DNA of 64,000 nucleotides from Schizochytrium sp. TIO01 (Eukaryota > Sar > Bigyra > Thraustochytrida > Thraustochytriidae): contig SMSO01000034.1 of NCBI GenBank assembly GCA_004764695.1, forward strand, positions 2,922,501-2,986,500, written 5' to 3'. A model generated the notes under the pieces. It did no database searches. It had not been told where the DNA came from and was given only the letters and a program-made list of their open reading frames with translations. Both the position numbers and the translations under genes were made by a program. Positions 10,539 through 21,507 of this stretch are shown piece by piece. Every line of letters starts with the position of its first letter. The first letter of the stretch is position 1.

Positions 10539-11753
10539 TCAAAGGTTTTGCAGTTCTTTATAAAGCTGTGCTCGTTGAACCCTACGCACACCAGCATTAC
10601 ACCACTGGTTCGCTAACTTCTCTGCAGTTAGGCGAATAATTAAGGGGATATTTTTGTGTAAAGTTGCTTCTATACGTTTATATGCAAGATCCCTGTTAAA
10701 GACTTGCTGCTCAGCTTTCTTTTTATCACAGTGCGCTTGGTATGCCTCCTCTTCTGCGGCTTTTACTCGTGCTTCTAAAGTGCGAAGACGCAATGCTCTT
10801 GGAGTAGAGGTGCGTTTATTCAATGCAAGATTTTGCTTTTTTCGTACTGCCTGAACAGATGTCTGGATTAGTTTGTCCATGTGAGCATTCTCAGAAGTGA
10901 TCTCGCGCAGTGACCGCTCAGCTTGATTAACCTGATCTCGTAAACCCTGCATTTCAAAAGTTGCATCACCCAAGTCATGCTCGGCACGACGTCGCCGCGC
11001 ATTTGCCTCTTGAACTAGAGTTTCAAGGTCAGCAACCCGCTCTTGTTCAAGCCTAAGAGCAGTATGCAAGTATTCTACTTCGCTATTTCGTTCGAGTAAC
11101 TTAGTTTCCAGCTTTGAGATGCGTTCGTGAAGCTCTCCGCGTCTCTCTTCGTCGCTCTCTACCAATTTTTGGCACCGAACAAGATCTACTCCTGTTATGT
11201 TTGTGTCAAATATGGATTTGGCTAGTGCTTGACGCAACTCTTGCTTTTCGGCTTCAGAGCGGAGATGCTGTTCGTAGAGTGATTGGAGAGTTTCAGCGAA
11301 ATGTTTCTTTTGTGCAAAGTCGTATGGCGTAGCTCCCTGTGATGTCTGTGTGTAAAGACTGGCGCCTCGTTGTATCAAATACAAAGAAAGAAGTTCGTGC
11401 TTCTCGTATGCGGCCTCATGCAAGGCAGTTGTGCCACCATGTGCTTGAGCATGAATGTCTGCACCCATGTCAAGGAGAAGACTAACCACAGAAAAATGTC
11501 CCTTTTGAGAGGCAATGTGCAAAGCTGTGTAATCATGGTATGCGGAGTTCACCCATCGTAAAGCTTCTGCAGCATCCGAGGTCTCAGCAAGAATTCCACG
11601 CACGAGATCTTCTTCGCCTGCACGTGCCGCTTTCCATAGAGCCGCGCATGCATCTCCAGACCCCATCACCTCCACATATCGCTGCACGTTCTCAACATCG
11701 TAACCTCCTAGCTTCGGTGGACTCACCAGCGGGGAAAGGCGAGCTTGTTTCAT
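10539..11753 (-). CDS. Ankyrin-repeat and coiled-coil protein
   Basis: 404 aa from an ATG at 11753. Residues about 32-155 hold three to four ankyrin repeats; YTALHIASQKGHFSVVSLLL and TALHEAAYEKHELLSLYLI show the canonical TALH..A..GH...LLL pattern. Residues about 165-300 are a long charged coiled coil, followed by a basic segment (KKQNLALNKR) and a second helical stretch near the C-terminus. No membrane segment or enzyme motif is seen. Such proteins are usually scaffolds; the partner is unknown. It converges on the ER protein that ends at 10282, leaving 256 bp for both 3' ends. Confidence 0.87.
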   Translation of the reverse strand: MKQARLSPLVSPPKLGGYDVENVQRYVEVMGSGDACAALWKAARAGEEDLVRGILAETSDAAEALRWVNSAYHDYTALHIASQKGHFSVVSLLLDMGADIHAQAHGGTTALHEAAYEKHELLSLYLIQRGASLYTQTSQGATPYDFAQKKHFAETLQSLYEQHLRSEAEKQELRQALAKSIFDTNITGVDLVRCQKLVESDEERRGELHERISKLETKLLERNSEVEYLHTALRLEQERVADLETLVQEANARRRRAEHDLGDATFEMQGLRDQVNQAERSLREITSENAHMDKLIQTSVQAVRKKQNLALNKRTSTPRALRLRTLEARVKAAEEEAYQAHCDKKKAEQQVFNRDLAYKRIEATLHKNIPLIIRLTAEKLANQWCNAGVRRVQRAQLYKELQNL

Positions 11754-12649
11754 GATGATGTTGGCACACTATGCGGTACGCTTCTGATGGCAAGGAAGAT
11801 GGAGAAGAAGAGTTCATCATGACCTTTTGATCCGTTACAAGGTTTGTCTGCTGCTTTAAAAAAAACTTTATTTATTTATACTACTACCAAAATATAATGT
11901 CATACTTTAAACATTCCTTGAATAAAAGACAATGAGCAGGGAATGGAGATTGTACATGCGTTCCATGAAGAAAATAATGGTGAAGAGGGGTAGTTGGAAA
12001 AAAAGGGAAGAAAATAACAGAAACAGAAGGAACCCAAGCAGACATTAGATAGTTTTCGTGGATGATATATGTCTACAAAGCTAACTCGAGACAGAGAAAG
12101 AGTTCAAATAAATTCATCAAATGTGGATCAAGCAAAGAAAATTGAAGAACCAAACTCTTTATCTTTGTAAGGTCGAAAATCGTAGAGAAAGATTTCAACT
12201 ACGTTCATCAAATGTAGATCAATCAAGAATCAAACTTTTCATCTTTTTCTAAAGGCGGTACGATTTTATACATAGGAATATTGATATGTCATGGAAATTA
12301 TCACTAACAGTAAGGTACGTGCATTTGGGGATACCAAAGCATCTGAGTAGGTTCCCTTAAAATTTAGAGTGAAAAAGACAACTCTACAATAACCATGTAA
12401 ACAGAGAGAACTAATTCATGTATGATTTAGAATCCTAAGGAAAGTGTGAGAAGCAATTGGGTTTGAGATCAGAAGTAAAATTCTACTAGGAGAGGATGCA
12501 GATAGAAATGTTGAGAGCACGAATGGTAGATTCGTGACAGCGAAAGCTATCTGGAATCATGCTAAGTTTTAGTCTCGGGATCAGAGGCTACCTACATGAA
12601 TGCAACATGTGTGAAGGCAGAATCATTCACTAACTTTCAGACACAAAGT
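11754..12649. other. Intergenic region
   Basis: AT-rich spacer between two minus-strand genes, with an A-rich run near 11856-11880 and the diverged tandem duplication described separately. No gene is seen. Confidence 0.5.
12092..12257. repeat. Diverged tandem duplication (~90-bp unit)
   Basis: Two adjacent copies share AGAGAAAGA-TTCAA..., TTCATCAAATGT-GATCAA and a CAAAC-TTT-ATCTTT block. The second copy has lost a short internal segment. Confidence 0.5.
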
Positions 12650-14117
12650 TTACTTGTACAACTCGAAGACGATGCACTTGCGCGGCTCGTCGCCAGTGTC
12701 CTCTTCGTCAGCGGGGCGGAAGCCGTTCGGGTTGTTGCTCTGCCAGCGCCAGGAGTCTGCAACAGCCTCTTCAATACCAATGGTGGCCTCCCAACCGAGC
12801 TCCTCGCGAGCCTTAGAAGGGTCACCGTAGCAGGTGCCAATGTCACCAGCACGGCGAGGCGCAATCTTGTACGGCACCTCGTGACCGCAGGCCTTCTCCA
12901 TGTGCTTGACCATCTCGAGCACCGAGGTACCGCTGCCAGTACCAAGGTTGTAGGCCACAGCACCCATACCCTGGTTGTCCATAACCTTCTTGATGGCAGC
13001 AACATGGCCCTTGGCAAGATCCACAACGTGAATGTAGTCACGGACACCGGTACCGTCAGGGGTATCCCAGTCGTCACCAAAGACGCCGAGCTCCTTGAGC
13101 TTGCCAACAGCAACCTGAGAAATGTAAGGAAGCAAGTTGTTGGGAATGCCCTTGGGATCCTCGCCGATCAAGCCACTGGGGTGGGCGCCGACCGGGTTGA
13201 AGTAGCGAAGGAGAGCGACACTCCATACATTCTGTTGTATTAATTCGCAAAGCAAAGTCCAAAGTGTTTTACAACATCGGAGGACGGATAATTTCGTTAG
13301 TCATTTCATGCACATCAGAATGGCCATCCTATGCAGCAAGATATACAAAGCTTTGCGCTCGCCGATCATGCAGGGGATCAAGAGAGGAGCTATCTCCATC
13401 CCCATACATTGAGCCAAAACGCTCGGATTTTACTGCAGGAGCGCACAATGCTCGAATAATCAAACTTACCGGCTCGCTAACATCGACATCGCGGAAGATC
13501 TCCTCGATGAAGAGCTTGGTCTTTCCGTACGGGTTGGTGGAGCGAAGAGGGTGGGTCTCAGGGATAGGGACCTCCTCAGGGTCACCGTAGACGGTGGCAC
13601 TGCTGGAGAAGGCGACGGCGTGGCAGTCGTGCTTCTTAAGCAAATGAATGAGGTTGATGGTGCTGTTGAGGTTGTTGGCATGGTAGAGAAGAGGCAGCTT
13701 GACGCTCTCACCGACGGCCTTGAGGCCGGCAAAGTGAATGCATGCCTGGAAGGGAGCGAACTTGTTGAAGACCTCAGTGGCACGGGGAAGGTCCACGAGG
13801 TCGCACTCGGCAACAAGGATGTCCTCTTCAGCACAGCCAGTGATCTGGCGCACACGCTTGAGGGACTCAATGTTGGAGTTGTCGAAGTTATCCACGACGA
13901 CCACACGGTAGCCGGCATCGAGGAGCTCGATCACAGTGTGAGAGCCAATGTAGCCGGCACCGCCGGTAACAAGGACGCAGTCCTTGCCTGATCCGCGAGC
14001 ACGTTCAATCAGCTCAGGGGGGCTGGTGAGGCCCGAGGTCGCATTGTTGCCCATCCTTTGTCTGCGTTGAGATCCACGTTTCCACCGTCTCGTGAGAGTG
14101 TCCTGTACCCAAGTCAT
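12650..14117 (-). CDS. GALE: UDP-glucose 4-epimerase, two exons
   Basis: Interconverts UDP-glucose and UDP-galactose (Leloir pathway and glycan precursor supply) using bound NAD. Exon 1 runs 14117-13470 and exon 2 13231-12650, joined across a 238-bp phase-0 GT-AG intron; the join reads ...[16 protein letters not shown], matching the family. Seen in exon 1: the NAD-binding GGAGYIG motif, the catalytic Ser in SSSATVYG, and the YGKTK Tyr-x-x-x-Lys pair. Seen in exon 2: [18 protein letters not shown] and [11 protein letters not shown]. Predicted length is 409 aa from the ATG at 14117 or 388 aa from the ATG at 14054. The shorter form starts MGNNATSG, which fits an N-myristoylation consensus; the longer form adds a basic leader ([13 protein letters not shown]). 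Codons favour C/G endings, suggesting good expression. Bacterial and human enzymes are ~340 aa, so both ends are extended. Confidence 0.95.
13232..13469 (-). other. GALE intron (GT-AG, phase 0)
   Basis: On the minus strand it begins GTAAGT (13469-13464) and ends CAACAG (13237-13232). Removing it restores a continuous epimerase reading frame; the conserved protein runs into stop codons or unrelated residues on either side without splicing. Confidence 0.93.
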
Positions 14118-15774
14118 TATGCCAGCCCAAGGTCAGTGCTCAATCTCCAAATCTCCCAAACCGAGGAAGCTCCTTCTTAGAACAGGCCAGATCTCCTCTA
14201 CTCTTCGCTTCAAAGATACGCGAAGATCTTTAATCAGGACGCCGCCAAGGCTACAAATGCCCGTCGGATTCCCGCTAATAACCCTACGCCCGCGGTGGTC
14301 TTCTCGAGTCCGGTTGCTCTTAGGAATCAACCGATCAGTCGATCAGCTCGAGGCCAAGGGCACCGCTCTTGGTCTGCGGTCGAGGCCTTTGGGGGTTTGC
14401 TGGCGAAGGGGCCTCATTGTAGCCTCACACTGCACTTACCTTGCTTGGTTGAGGTCGCGTGCGTCGACGATCGCGTGCTCGCGAGGTCTTCTGTTTCTGT
14501 TTCTGTTTCTGTTTGTGATTCTTCTGCGAAGTGACCGCTTTTTTTCGCTTTCACTTTTTCTCTTTGTTTCTCTTCCTTTTATTTATACCTACTCATACTA
14601 TTTCCTACTATATAACTTGAGCGTTCTTTTCAAAATCTAAGAATGTTTTTAATTTGCCTCAGCTTATCAGGGAAGAAAAGCCAAAAGACGTTGACCGAAA
14701 TCGTTTGCACGGGCACTATTCTCCTGGAGGATATCCCGTGATTGCAATCATCTCCATACATACCTCGCCATGTGGACCTTTTCTGTCAAGCTGAGCAAAA
14801 CGCTTCTTTTCTTTCATCGTCTTGTTTCATAGCTCATCGTCGCCAAAAAAGCAAAGTAGTCACTAAAATGAAAAGAGATGCAGAGAAAAAAAAATGAAAA
14901 TGGAAAAAGAAACACTTACAGGTTGGCACTTGGCCGAACAGGACACCGTGTATAACATAAAGTTAATATGGTGAGTGGTGCCGCGTTCTGTGCATCTTGC
15001 TGATTTTAGCATTGGCTCTTGCGAAGTAAGTGCTCTGCTACTTTTGATAGGGTTACCGAAACTTGCGTATCGAAAGGCCATGAAGGATGGAAACTCTACT
15101 AGGTTGCTGATGGCTAAGGAATCTGGGCAGCTTACCATTTGCTTCCTGTTCACTCATCACGTGCAGACCTGAGGTTTCAAGGAAATCTCGATGAGCGATT
15201 TTTTTTATTATTGTTCTTGCTTGACCAAGAGGCGCTTGAAGAATTTATAAACCTCAATCATCATGAAACCTACCTCTGATGAAGACTTCAAGTTGTGATT
15301 TACTGTGATTGCTTTCGAATGGAGACTTTGAAGGCTAGGCTTATGAGGGCCCTTCGAGGCAGACTCTGAAGGCTCGAATATGAAATGGAGGTGGTAAGCA
15401 ATGCTCCTTGATCAGCTTGGAGAGCACTCAAACTTGTTAAATGATGCTGGCACTTTCCGGAGCTGGAATTCGCTGGAGTTTTCACACGACGCGCGGAAAA
15501 CTGCTGAAAACTGCTGTATAGCTGGTGCTGACCATGGTATACCATTTACAATGATAGTCGTTCATCATGGTAGTAGTGCTGCTTAGTTGCTGGACAGTGT
15601 GTGCTTTCTTGTGAGCATTCCAACTTTGACTCTAACAGGTAGTAGTTTGCCGGAGCATACCATTCTGAGAGCGTAAACGACGGACGGGACCTCGAACCTT
15701 GTCGTGGCCAGCGAAGCATGCAAGTAGAAGCAAGCAATTAGCAAACGAAAACTAAAAACACACAATCCCTTCAA

Positions 15775-16239
15775 GTGTTGTCCTTACATGCGCTTGGAGA
15801 ATATTGCAGTAAGATTACATTACATAACAAGCAGGAGCTGCACGTGCTCAGCGACAGCAACAACAATGGCAAAAATAACTTGGTGGCCATCAGCGGTGAA
15901 CACGACAACAATAACCGCAAGAACAAAAACTTGCAAGAATTCAGCGAGCCGAGCAGTCCCTATGAGCGTAAGTAAATCGCTGTGTCTCAGCAGCTGTGCT
16001 CTTCTATTAACACGCTTCTGGAAACAACAAAAACCTCAAGCTTCTCGCTCAAGAGGTTTTCAGAAAATGAAGCGGCCTCCTCGTGCTACATTATTTATCA
16101 CGACGTTGTCCAACTTGATGAAAGCCTGCTGGAATCATGGTATGACAAACTTAAGCCTCGAGAACACCATCGCGGTTGCTCAGCTCTCCATAATGGCATG
16201 CACTCTTCGTGTGCGCACTGTAGTGCAAATCATCAATGA
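15775..16239 (+). CDS. Possible two-exon small gene (weak)
   Basis: An ORF from 15775 (its first codon is not certain) has a protein-like hydrophilic composition (GEHDNNNRKNKNLQEF) and ends at GTAAGT inside TATGAGC-GTAAGT at about 15967. Splicing to AG after GGTTTTCAG near 16065 keeps the frame and continues through NEAASSCYIIYHDVV and DESLLESWYDKLKP to a stop at 16239. The implied intron is about 95-100 bp. I recognise no family. The frame-preserving splice pair is the only reason to list it; chance is a real alternative. Confidence 0.2.
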
Positions 16240-19200
16240 AATCGATGAATACCAGCCAAATTGCCGTGAACCGCACTTATCCCAGCACTATGAAACCGCA
16301 GGTGGACCAGGCCAGCCCCTCGTGGCCAGAACCCTCATCACGTGCAGCGAGCGAGCAAGTCAGCGTCAGAGTAGCAAGCGTCACGTCTCACGTGCGGCGC
16401 GAACTTGTTCGGTCTTGAGGTCTAAGCTCTCGTGCGTCGAGCGGAACTTGGGCCCAGCCAGCGCGTGCGGATCTCCACCAGACTCAGGTCGCTGTCGGCT
16501 TCCTGATAGGAGTTCTGGTAGGAGTTGATAAGAGAAACTGGGCTCGCCAGAGGTCACTTTTCATGGTCCACATGAGCATCATCAGAAGAAATGTGGAGAA
16601 GCGTGGTCATTTGACGTTGTGGAGAAGAGGTGGCGCTCCGCCATCAACATGGCTGAATGCCAGAGGCCGGCGAAAGATGGTATGGAAGGCCTTTTTGATA
16701 AAACGGGACTGCTGCGCGTACCTAACGTATTTAGAGCTAGAGTTGTAGGAGGCGCAAAGTGCGACACTCTTGCTTCATGCACTACAGAATGTAGGAATCA
16801 TACGAATTTGAGAGAACAGTGGCACAAGTTTTTGTCAATATGCTATGATTCGCATTGATGAAAGTGACAATTCTGTGAATTGAATTGGGACTTACGTTCA
16901 AAGTAAGCGAGGATTTTGTGGACGAAATTATGGACAATAGAATCGATCCCATCGCTTGTTTAGCGAATATGTAAATGGTACACATGTAGGCACTCGGAAT
17001 TGTCTCGACTTACGCAGCTACAATGCATACCTCGAGCGCGTCGTTCAACTCCTGCGCGTGATTCTCCTATTTTCGGTGTTCATTTTTCATGTACATGTCG
17101 AGGCAGTTCCGAACACAATCTGTATATAACTACTATTGTCACTATGCACGACAGGAATTCTTTAAGTGAGAACTGCTTCGAAAATGTTGCGATACGAGTA
17201 TTATGAGAAGAATCTAAAGGCTAATCAGGGATATGTTAATAATAAAACCAATCTAAGATGCCTTGCAAGTGTTGTCCTTCGCAGAGATCTGTTGAGGCTG
17301 ATTTATGCACATCACAGTACAGGAAGCTTTCAAGGCATAACTTCGAGCGAGGAACTCCCTCGCTCATGTTTCATAATAGGTTGAATGTGATAAGACATCC
17401 TTCGTCGTCGTTACTTTCTAGTACGCACTACACTAGAACAAATAGCTCGTTCTTTAACTTTTCTGGATTATGTATTCCTGTGGAAGATCAATGCTTACTA
17501 ACTTAGATATTAACAAATGTTGTTCGCTTTCTTCACCGGGAGAATCTAGGCGTACATAAGTTGACATGTCTAGGCGAGTAATTGGTCGTTTTCAAAAATA
17601 ATCATATAAGAAGTGTTCACGCGGTTTCATGATGCTACTCACAATGATAATCTTGACTTTCAGTGCTCACGTAGTTAGAGATACATTTCAATTCAACAGT
17701 CTATGTAAGATGTGTATTCCTATATAGGTAAGACATGGGTAAACATGAAGATGCTAATTTACAGACTCAGCTTCATAACGTTTCGTTGTTCCTGCATGTG
17801 CGGTCACCCGTTACGCATATCGACTGTCGTCGAACTAGCAATGAATGCAATCGTTGCCCTATGAAGCCTTGTTGTCAAAATTTCGACCAGAACAGTATCG
17901 ATCGGCGCTATCTTATAAGATGTTAAAACTACGTTTCTTGCCTTTTTCCAATTAAAGATGGGGTATGTCTGAAATTAAACTTTGCGATCAGATAAGTTTA
18001 CTGCGATGCCATGAACGTTTGCATTAGAAAGTGTAGCGCTGTTTAACCCAAGGTTATGCATGTTTTCAATCACTATATTCACTGTATCTGGCGCCCAAGC
18101 AAGGCATGCTCATCTATCCACTACGAAGTCACTCGAGGAAGGCGCCCTAGGCACGTGCTGCTGGCATGACAGAGTTGGCGCTATTGGTATTTTAGAGGCC
18201 GTTTGCTGCTTTGGGCTCTTGGCTGTTTTATCTTCATGCCAGCTTTATCTCCATATTGTTACCAGTGCAGGCGTTAATCTGACAAGTCCGCCGACGTGGC
18301 CTATCATAAACTCAAGCCAGCGATTATATACAACCACGGCGACACGTGACTGACAGGCTGACAATTGCGACAGTGGCCACAAGTGCTGTTATTGTCAGCG
18401 CCGTGGCCATCCGTAGGTATGGTATCTAGCTATGGCGCGGGGCGGAACACACTCCCCTGAATACCCAAACATGGGATAAAACCCACAACAACTTAAGTTG
18501 AGCATGCTGATGGCGCTCAATGCGCTGTGAGTCTGCTTGGCCCTGCCATGCAAGAGCCAAGTGCTGAGTTCGGGATGCTCTGAGGGAGATAGGCCATATA
18601 GAGAGAGGCAGGTGGCTATTACATGACCTGAACAGAGAGAGCTCAAGAGTCGCTTTCAAGAATTGAAGACTAAAATGTGCGCCGAAGTAATTCTTTCTGT
18701 AGCTATGAAGCAAAGGATGCTCAACAGGCAACGAGTGCATGTTGAGTTGAGACTCCTGAGGTCGTTGGTCGGGTCCTTCGCAGCCGAAGCGTAGACCTGC
18801 CCTGGCCCGATTGAAAGCGACGGTGCTTGAGCCATCGGAGTTGATCCCAGTTCGACTGACTTCGTCCGTCTGCTGGAAAGGACGAAGACCCGATGCAGAT
18901 GTAATTCCGCCTGCCAACTCATGAGTTCCAAGTTCGCAGGCGATGGGATAAATATACCTTCTACTGCATTCATTTTCCGAGTCCCGATCCTGATCTATGA
19001 TCTGTGGTGCCTCGCAGGCAAGAACTCGAAGGCGTCGAGGTGCTGCACAACCAGTCAGAATGACGATGGGCTCCGGGCTCTTGAGACGCCATGGCTGCTT
19101 CAGTCCGAGGCATCTTGGGTCTAGTTCGTTCATGAGCAGCGGCACTTCTCTTTGGGGGTTCTGCGGATTAAAACTCGCGCTGGCTGGCTGGCACGAGTGA

Positions 19201-20785
19201 GGCGTGTGGCATGATAAAGTCAGAATCTTGGAACAACCGATATTGATGACAACCTCAGTCCCACTGACGTTTCTTGAAGATCTCAAGTCGCCAAGGCGTG
19301 AAGACATGCCGGAGTGTCCAGATGCGTTGGCCGTCAAGATGTCTTCGGCGCTTGCGAAATGAAACCTTCGAGGCCCACGCAATGCTTAGCTTAGTGGCTG
19401 GGCCGTTGCCTTTGGCAGCCACCGCCGCCGCCGGCGTGGCCATACGTTTTAGATATTGCGAGCCACAAATGTAATCGTGGCACCTTTGGCGAGAGATCGA
19501 TCGACTCGTGATTCTGGACGCCATGAATGGCTACGACCAAGCTATTGGCGATGCTGAAGATCGCAGTGCTACCGACCCGAACCTTTGCCAAACGAGCGGC
19601 ACTTTTTCACGTGCTTGGAGTTCTTGGTTGTGAGAATTAGGCATCTTCAGCCAGTAAATTAATAAATACCTTCGACTTTGGGCCCACTTGGTTATTGTCA
19701 TTCGACTTGTAAAGCTCAGCTCCACCCAATCGAAGGCGAGCGTGCGTAGAAGAGAACCAAGGAGGGAAGCTCATGAACCGTGAAGGCAACTTGGCACCCT
19801 GCTCCGATTCACATTTTGACTTCGAATGCCACTCAAAAGGCCTCGTAAAGGCCTTCACAAGCTGCCCGAATACATCCGTATTATGCACCCTTGTACGAAC
19901 GCATAAATGCGTGGTTTGCGGGTCTCTGAGACACCAACGCCAGCGAGTTGCGAATGATCCGAATCTCATTTCCTGAAAGATCCACCGCACGGCGACCAAA
20001 AACTTCAACTTGAGAAAGGGTTGAACGAAGAGATGCCCAAATTGGAGGGCAAGAAATTCATCTCTTTCTCACAGTCTCGGCGTAATCTGGGTGGTTCGGG
20101 GAAACCGGAGCTATCCTCATTTGCACGCGCTCGGAGAAACCCGCCTGCGCTGACACTACTACGGTGCCCTGAGCGCGTGCTTTTTGCACTTCAATTGCCA
20201 TCGCTCCCGCTTCGAAAGTGGAGCCTTCTCCGGGACTCTAAGGAGGAGAGGCTTTGCTGCTCAGGAAATCTCCGCAGCGGCTCCCAATTATCGCTGGTCG
20301 ATATCCCGACGGATGATGCGAATATGCTGTTACGCGCGTGCTCGATATTTTGCATATTGGTACTTTACTAACAATGATGATGTGATATATATATACATAT
20401 ATGTAATGTATAATTTTGATAGAATTAATTAAAGTTAATTTCCATTTAATTAAAAAAAAGAAAAGAAAAAGAGGACCTCGTCGAAGTTTCACTAAGCAAT
20501 TGAATCCCTCGTTTCAGTAATTCGCGCTTTTCCAGGCGGTCTTCGGAGCCCGCATTCTTGCAGGGATCTAGCCAAGGCTGGCTGTGGCAGGCAGGCTAAT
20601 GGGAATAACGACATACAGAAAAGCGCCAATTGAAATAAGCAACTTACACCGAGATACTGATTTTCTGGAGGACTTGAAAGAAAGAAAACCTTGTTGGAGG
20701 TCCGCAGTTTTTGTGCAGGTAGAAAACCACTTCGATTCGGAGATATAATTTATGATAAAAATAATTTTATAGTACACCCCAGGAG

Positions 20786-21010
20786 ATGGTGGGTAAGCAA
20801 GTAAGGCATGGGAAAATAGAGTACACTCCAGGTCTAATTGGGAGTTATATTGGTGTCCCCGTAAACACTTTTGCCGAGGAGCGGGGACCCTGGCGAGATG
20901 GCGGCTCTTGCCACGCGACCAAACTCAACAAAACCACATTTGGTTTTGCTTACGATAAGCCAGTTAAGGAATTGTCTCTTCTGAAGAGCTTGCACGGCTG
21001 CGTGTCTTGA
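20786..21010 (+). CDS. Possible small ORF or gene fragment (weak)
   Basis: A 74-aa ATG ORF with a reasonably protein-like composition (GLIGSYIGVPVNTFAEERG). It lies 50 bp upstream of the ORF at 21061 but in another frame. The two could be exons of one gene or decayed pieces of an older one. No family is recognised. Confidence 0.15.
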   Translation: MVGKQVRHGKIEYTPGLIGSYIGVPVNTFAEERGPWRDGGSCHATKLNKTTFGFAYDKPVKELSLLKSLHGCVS

Positions 21011-21060
21011 CGTGGTTGGTCGTGCTGGCGCCGTCGAGACGCCTAAGGCTTTAGAAGACT

Positions 21061-21507
21061 ATGATGCGTCGACTGAGCGTGAGGAAGTCCCTCCGTAGCA
21101 AGGCCAAGTCGCCAGCTCAGAGGGACTCAAAGGACGACGAAACCCACGAACAATGTAAAAGCCGCTTATCTGGGGATGATGACTTCGACAACGATGATTG
21201 CTTCTTCGACGAGGTCGATGGATCCGAGTTTGACGTGGAGTCGAAACGAGTTTCCGAGAGAAGAGTATCTTCGCTTGTGCTTAAATTTATTGAGTCCAAG
21301 TACGCAAGAATGGGCCGCGAGGCGGATGCTAAAGAAAAGTGTCATGAGGATGGCACTCCATTTGCGGACGACAGCGAAAGCGAAAGTCAAAACCGTTCAA
21401 CATCGATACACAGCTCAGGATTCAGTCATATCGATGAAGTCCGAGAGCAGCAGAAACGTCTTCATAGCAATCCCGAAGTGCACCGCGTCTCCATCTGGAA
21501 AACCTGA
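21061..21507 (+). CDS. Hypothetical small acidic protein
   Basis: A 148-aa ATG ORF with a clear protein-like layout: a basic N-terminus (MMRRLSVRKSLRSKAK), an acidic stretch (GDDDFDNDD...FDEVDGSEFD, about residues 38-58), a short helical segment (SSLVLKFIESKYARMG), a Ser/Glu-rich region and a basic tail. RRLS and KSLR-type sites could be kinase targets. No cysteines in a motif, no membrane segment, no recognised family. It is isolated from confirmed genes, so it could be a real small gene, an exon, or a chance ORF. Confidence 0.38.
   Translation: MMRRLSVRKSLRSKAKSPAQRDSKDDETHEQCKSRLSGDDDFDNDDCFFDEVDGSEFDVESKRVSERRVSSLVLKFIESKYARMGREADAKEKCHEDGTPFADDSESESQNRSTSIHSSGFSHIDEVREQQKRLHSNPEVHRVSIWKT

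Noticed and set aside
12596-13243. Plus-strand ORF of 215 codons opposite epimerase exon 2
   Set aside because: Antisense shadow of the well-conserved GALE exon.
13329-13469. Extension of the GALE N-terminal ORF into the intron
   Set aside because: Residues after DVSEP do not match the family; the GT-AG splice restores the conserved sequence.
15788-16528. Plus-strand ORF of 246 codons
   Set aside because: Thr/Arg/Ser-rich translation without domain; the alternative frame at 15775 is more protein-like.
18426-19382. Minus-strand ORF of 318 codons
   Set aside because: Longest in the empty region, but composition looks random, shorter ORFs overlap in all frames, and no domain is visible.
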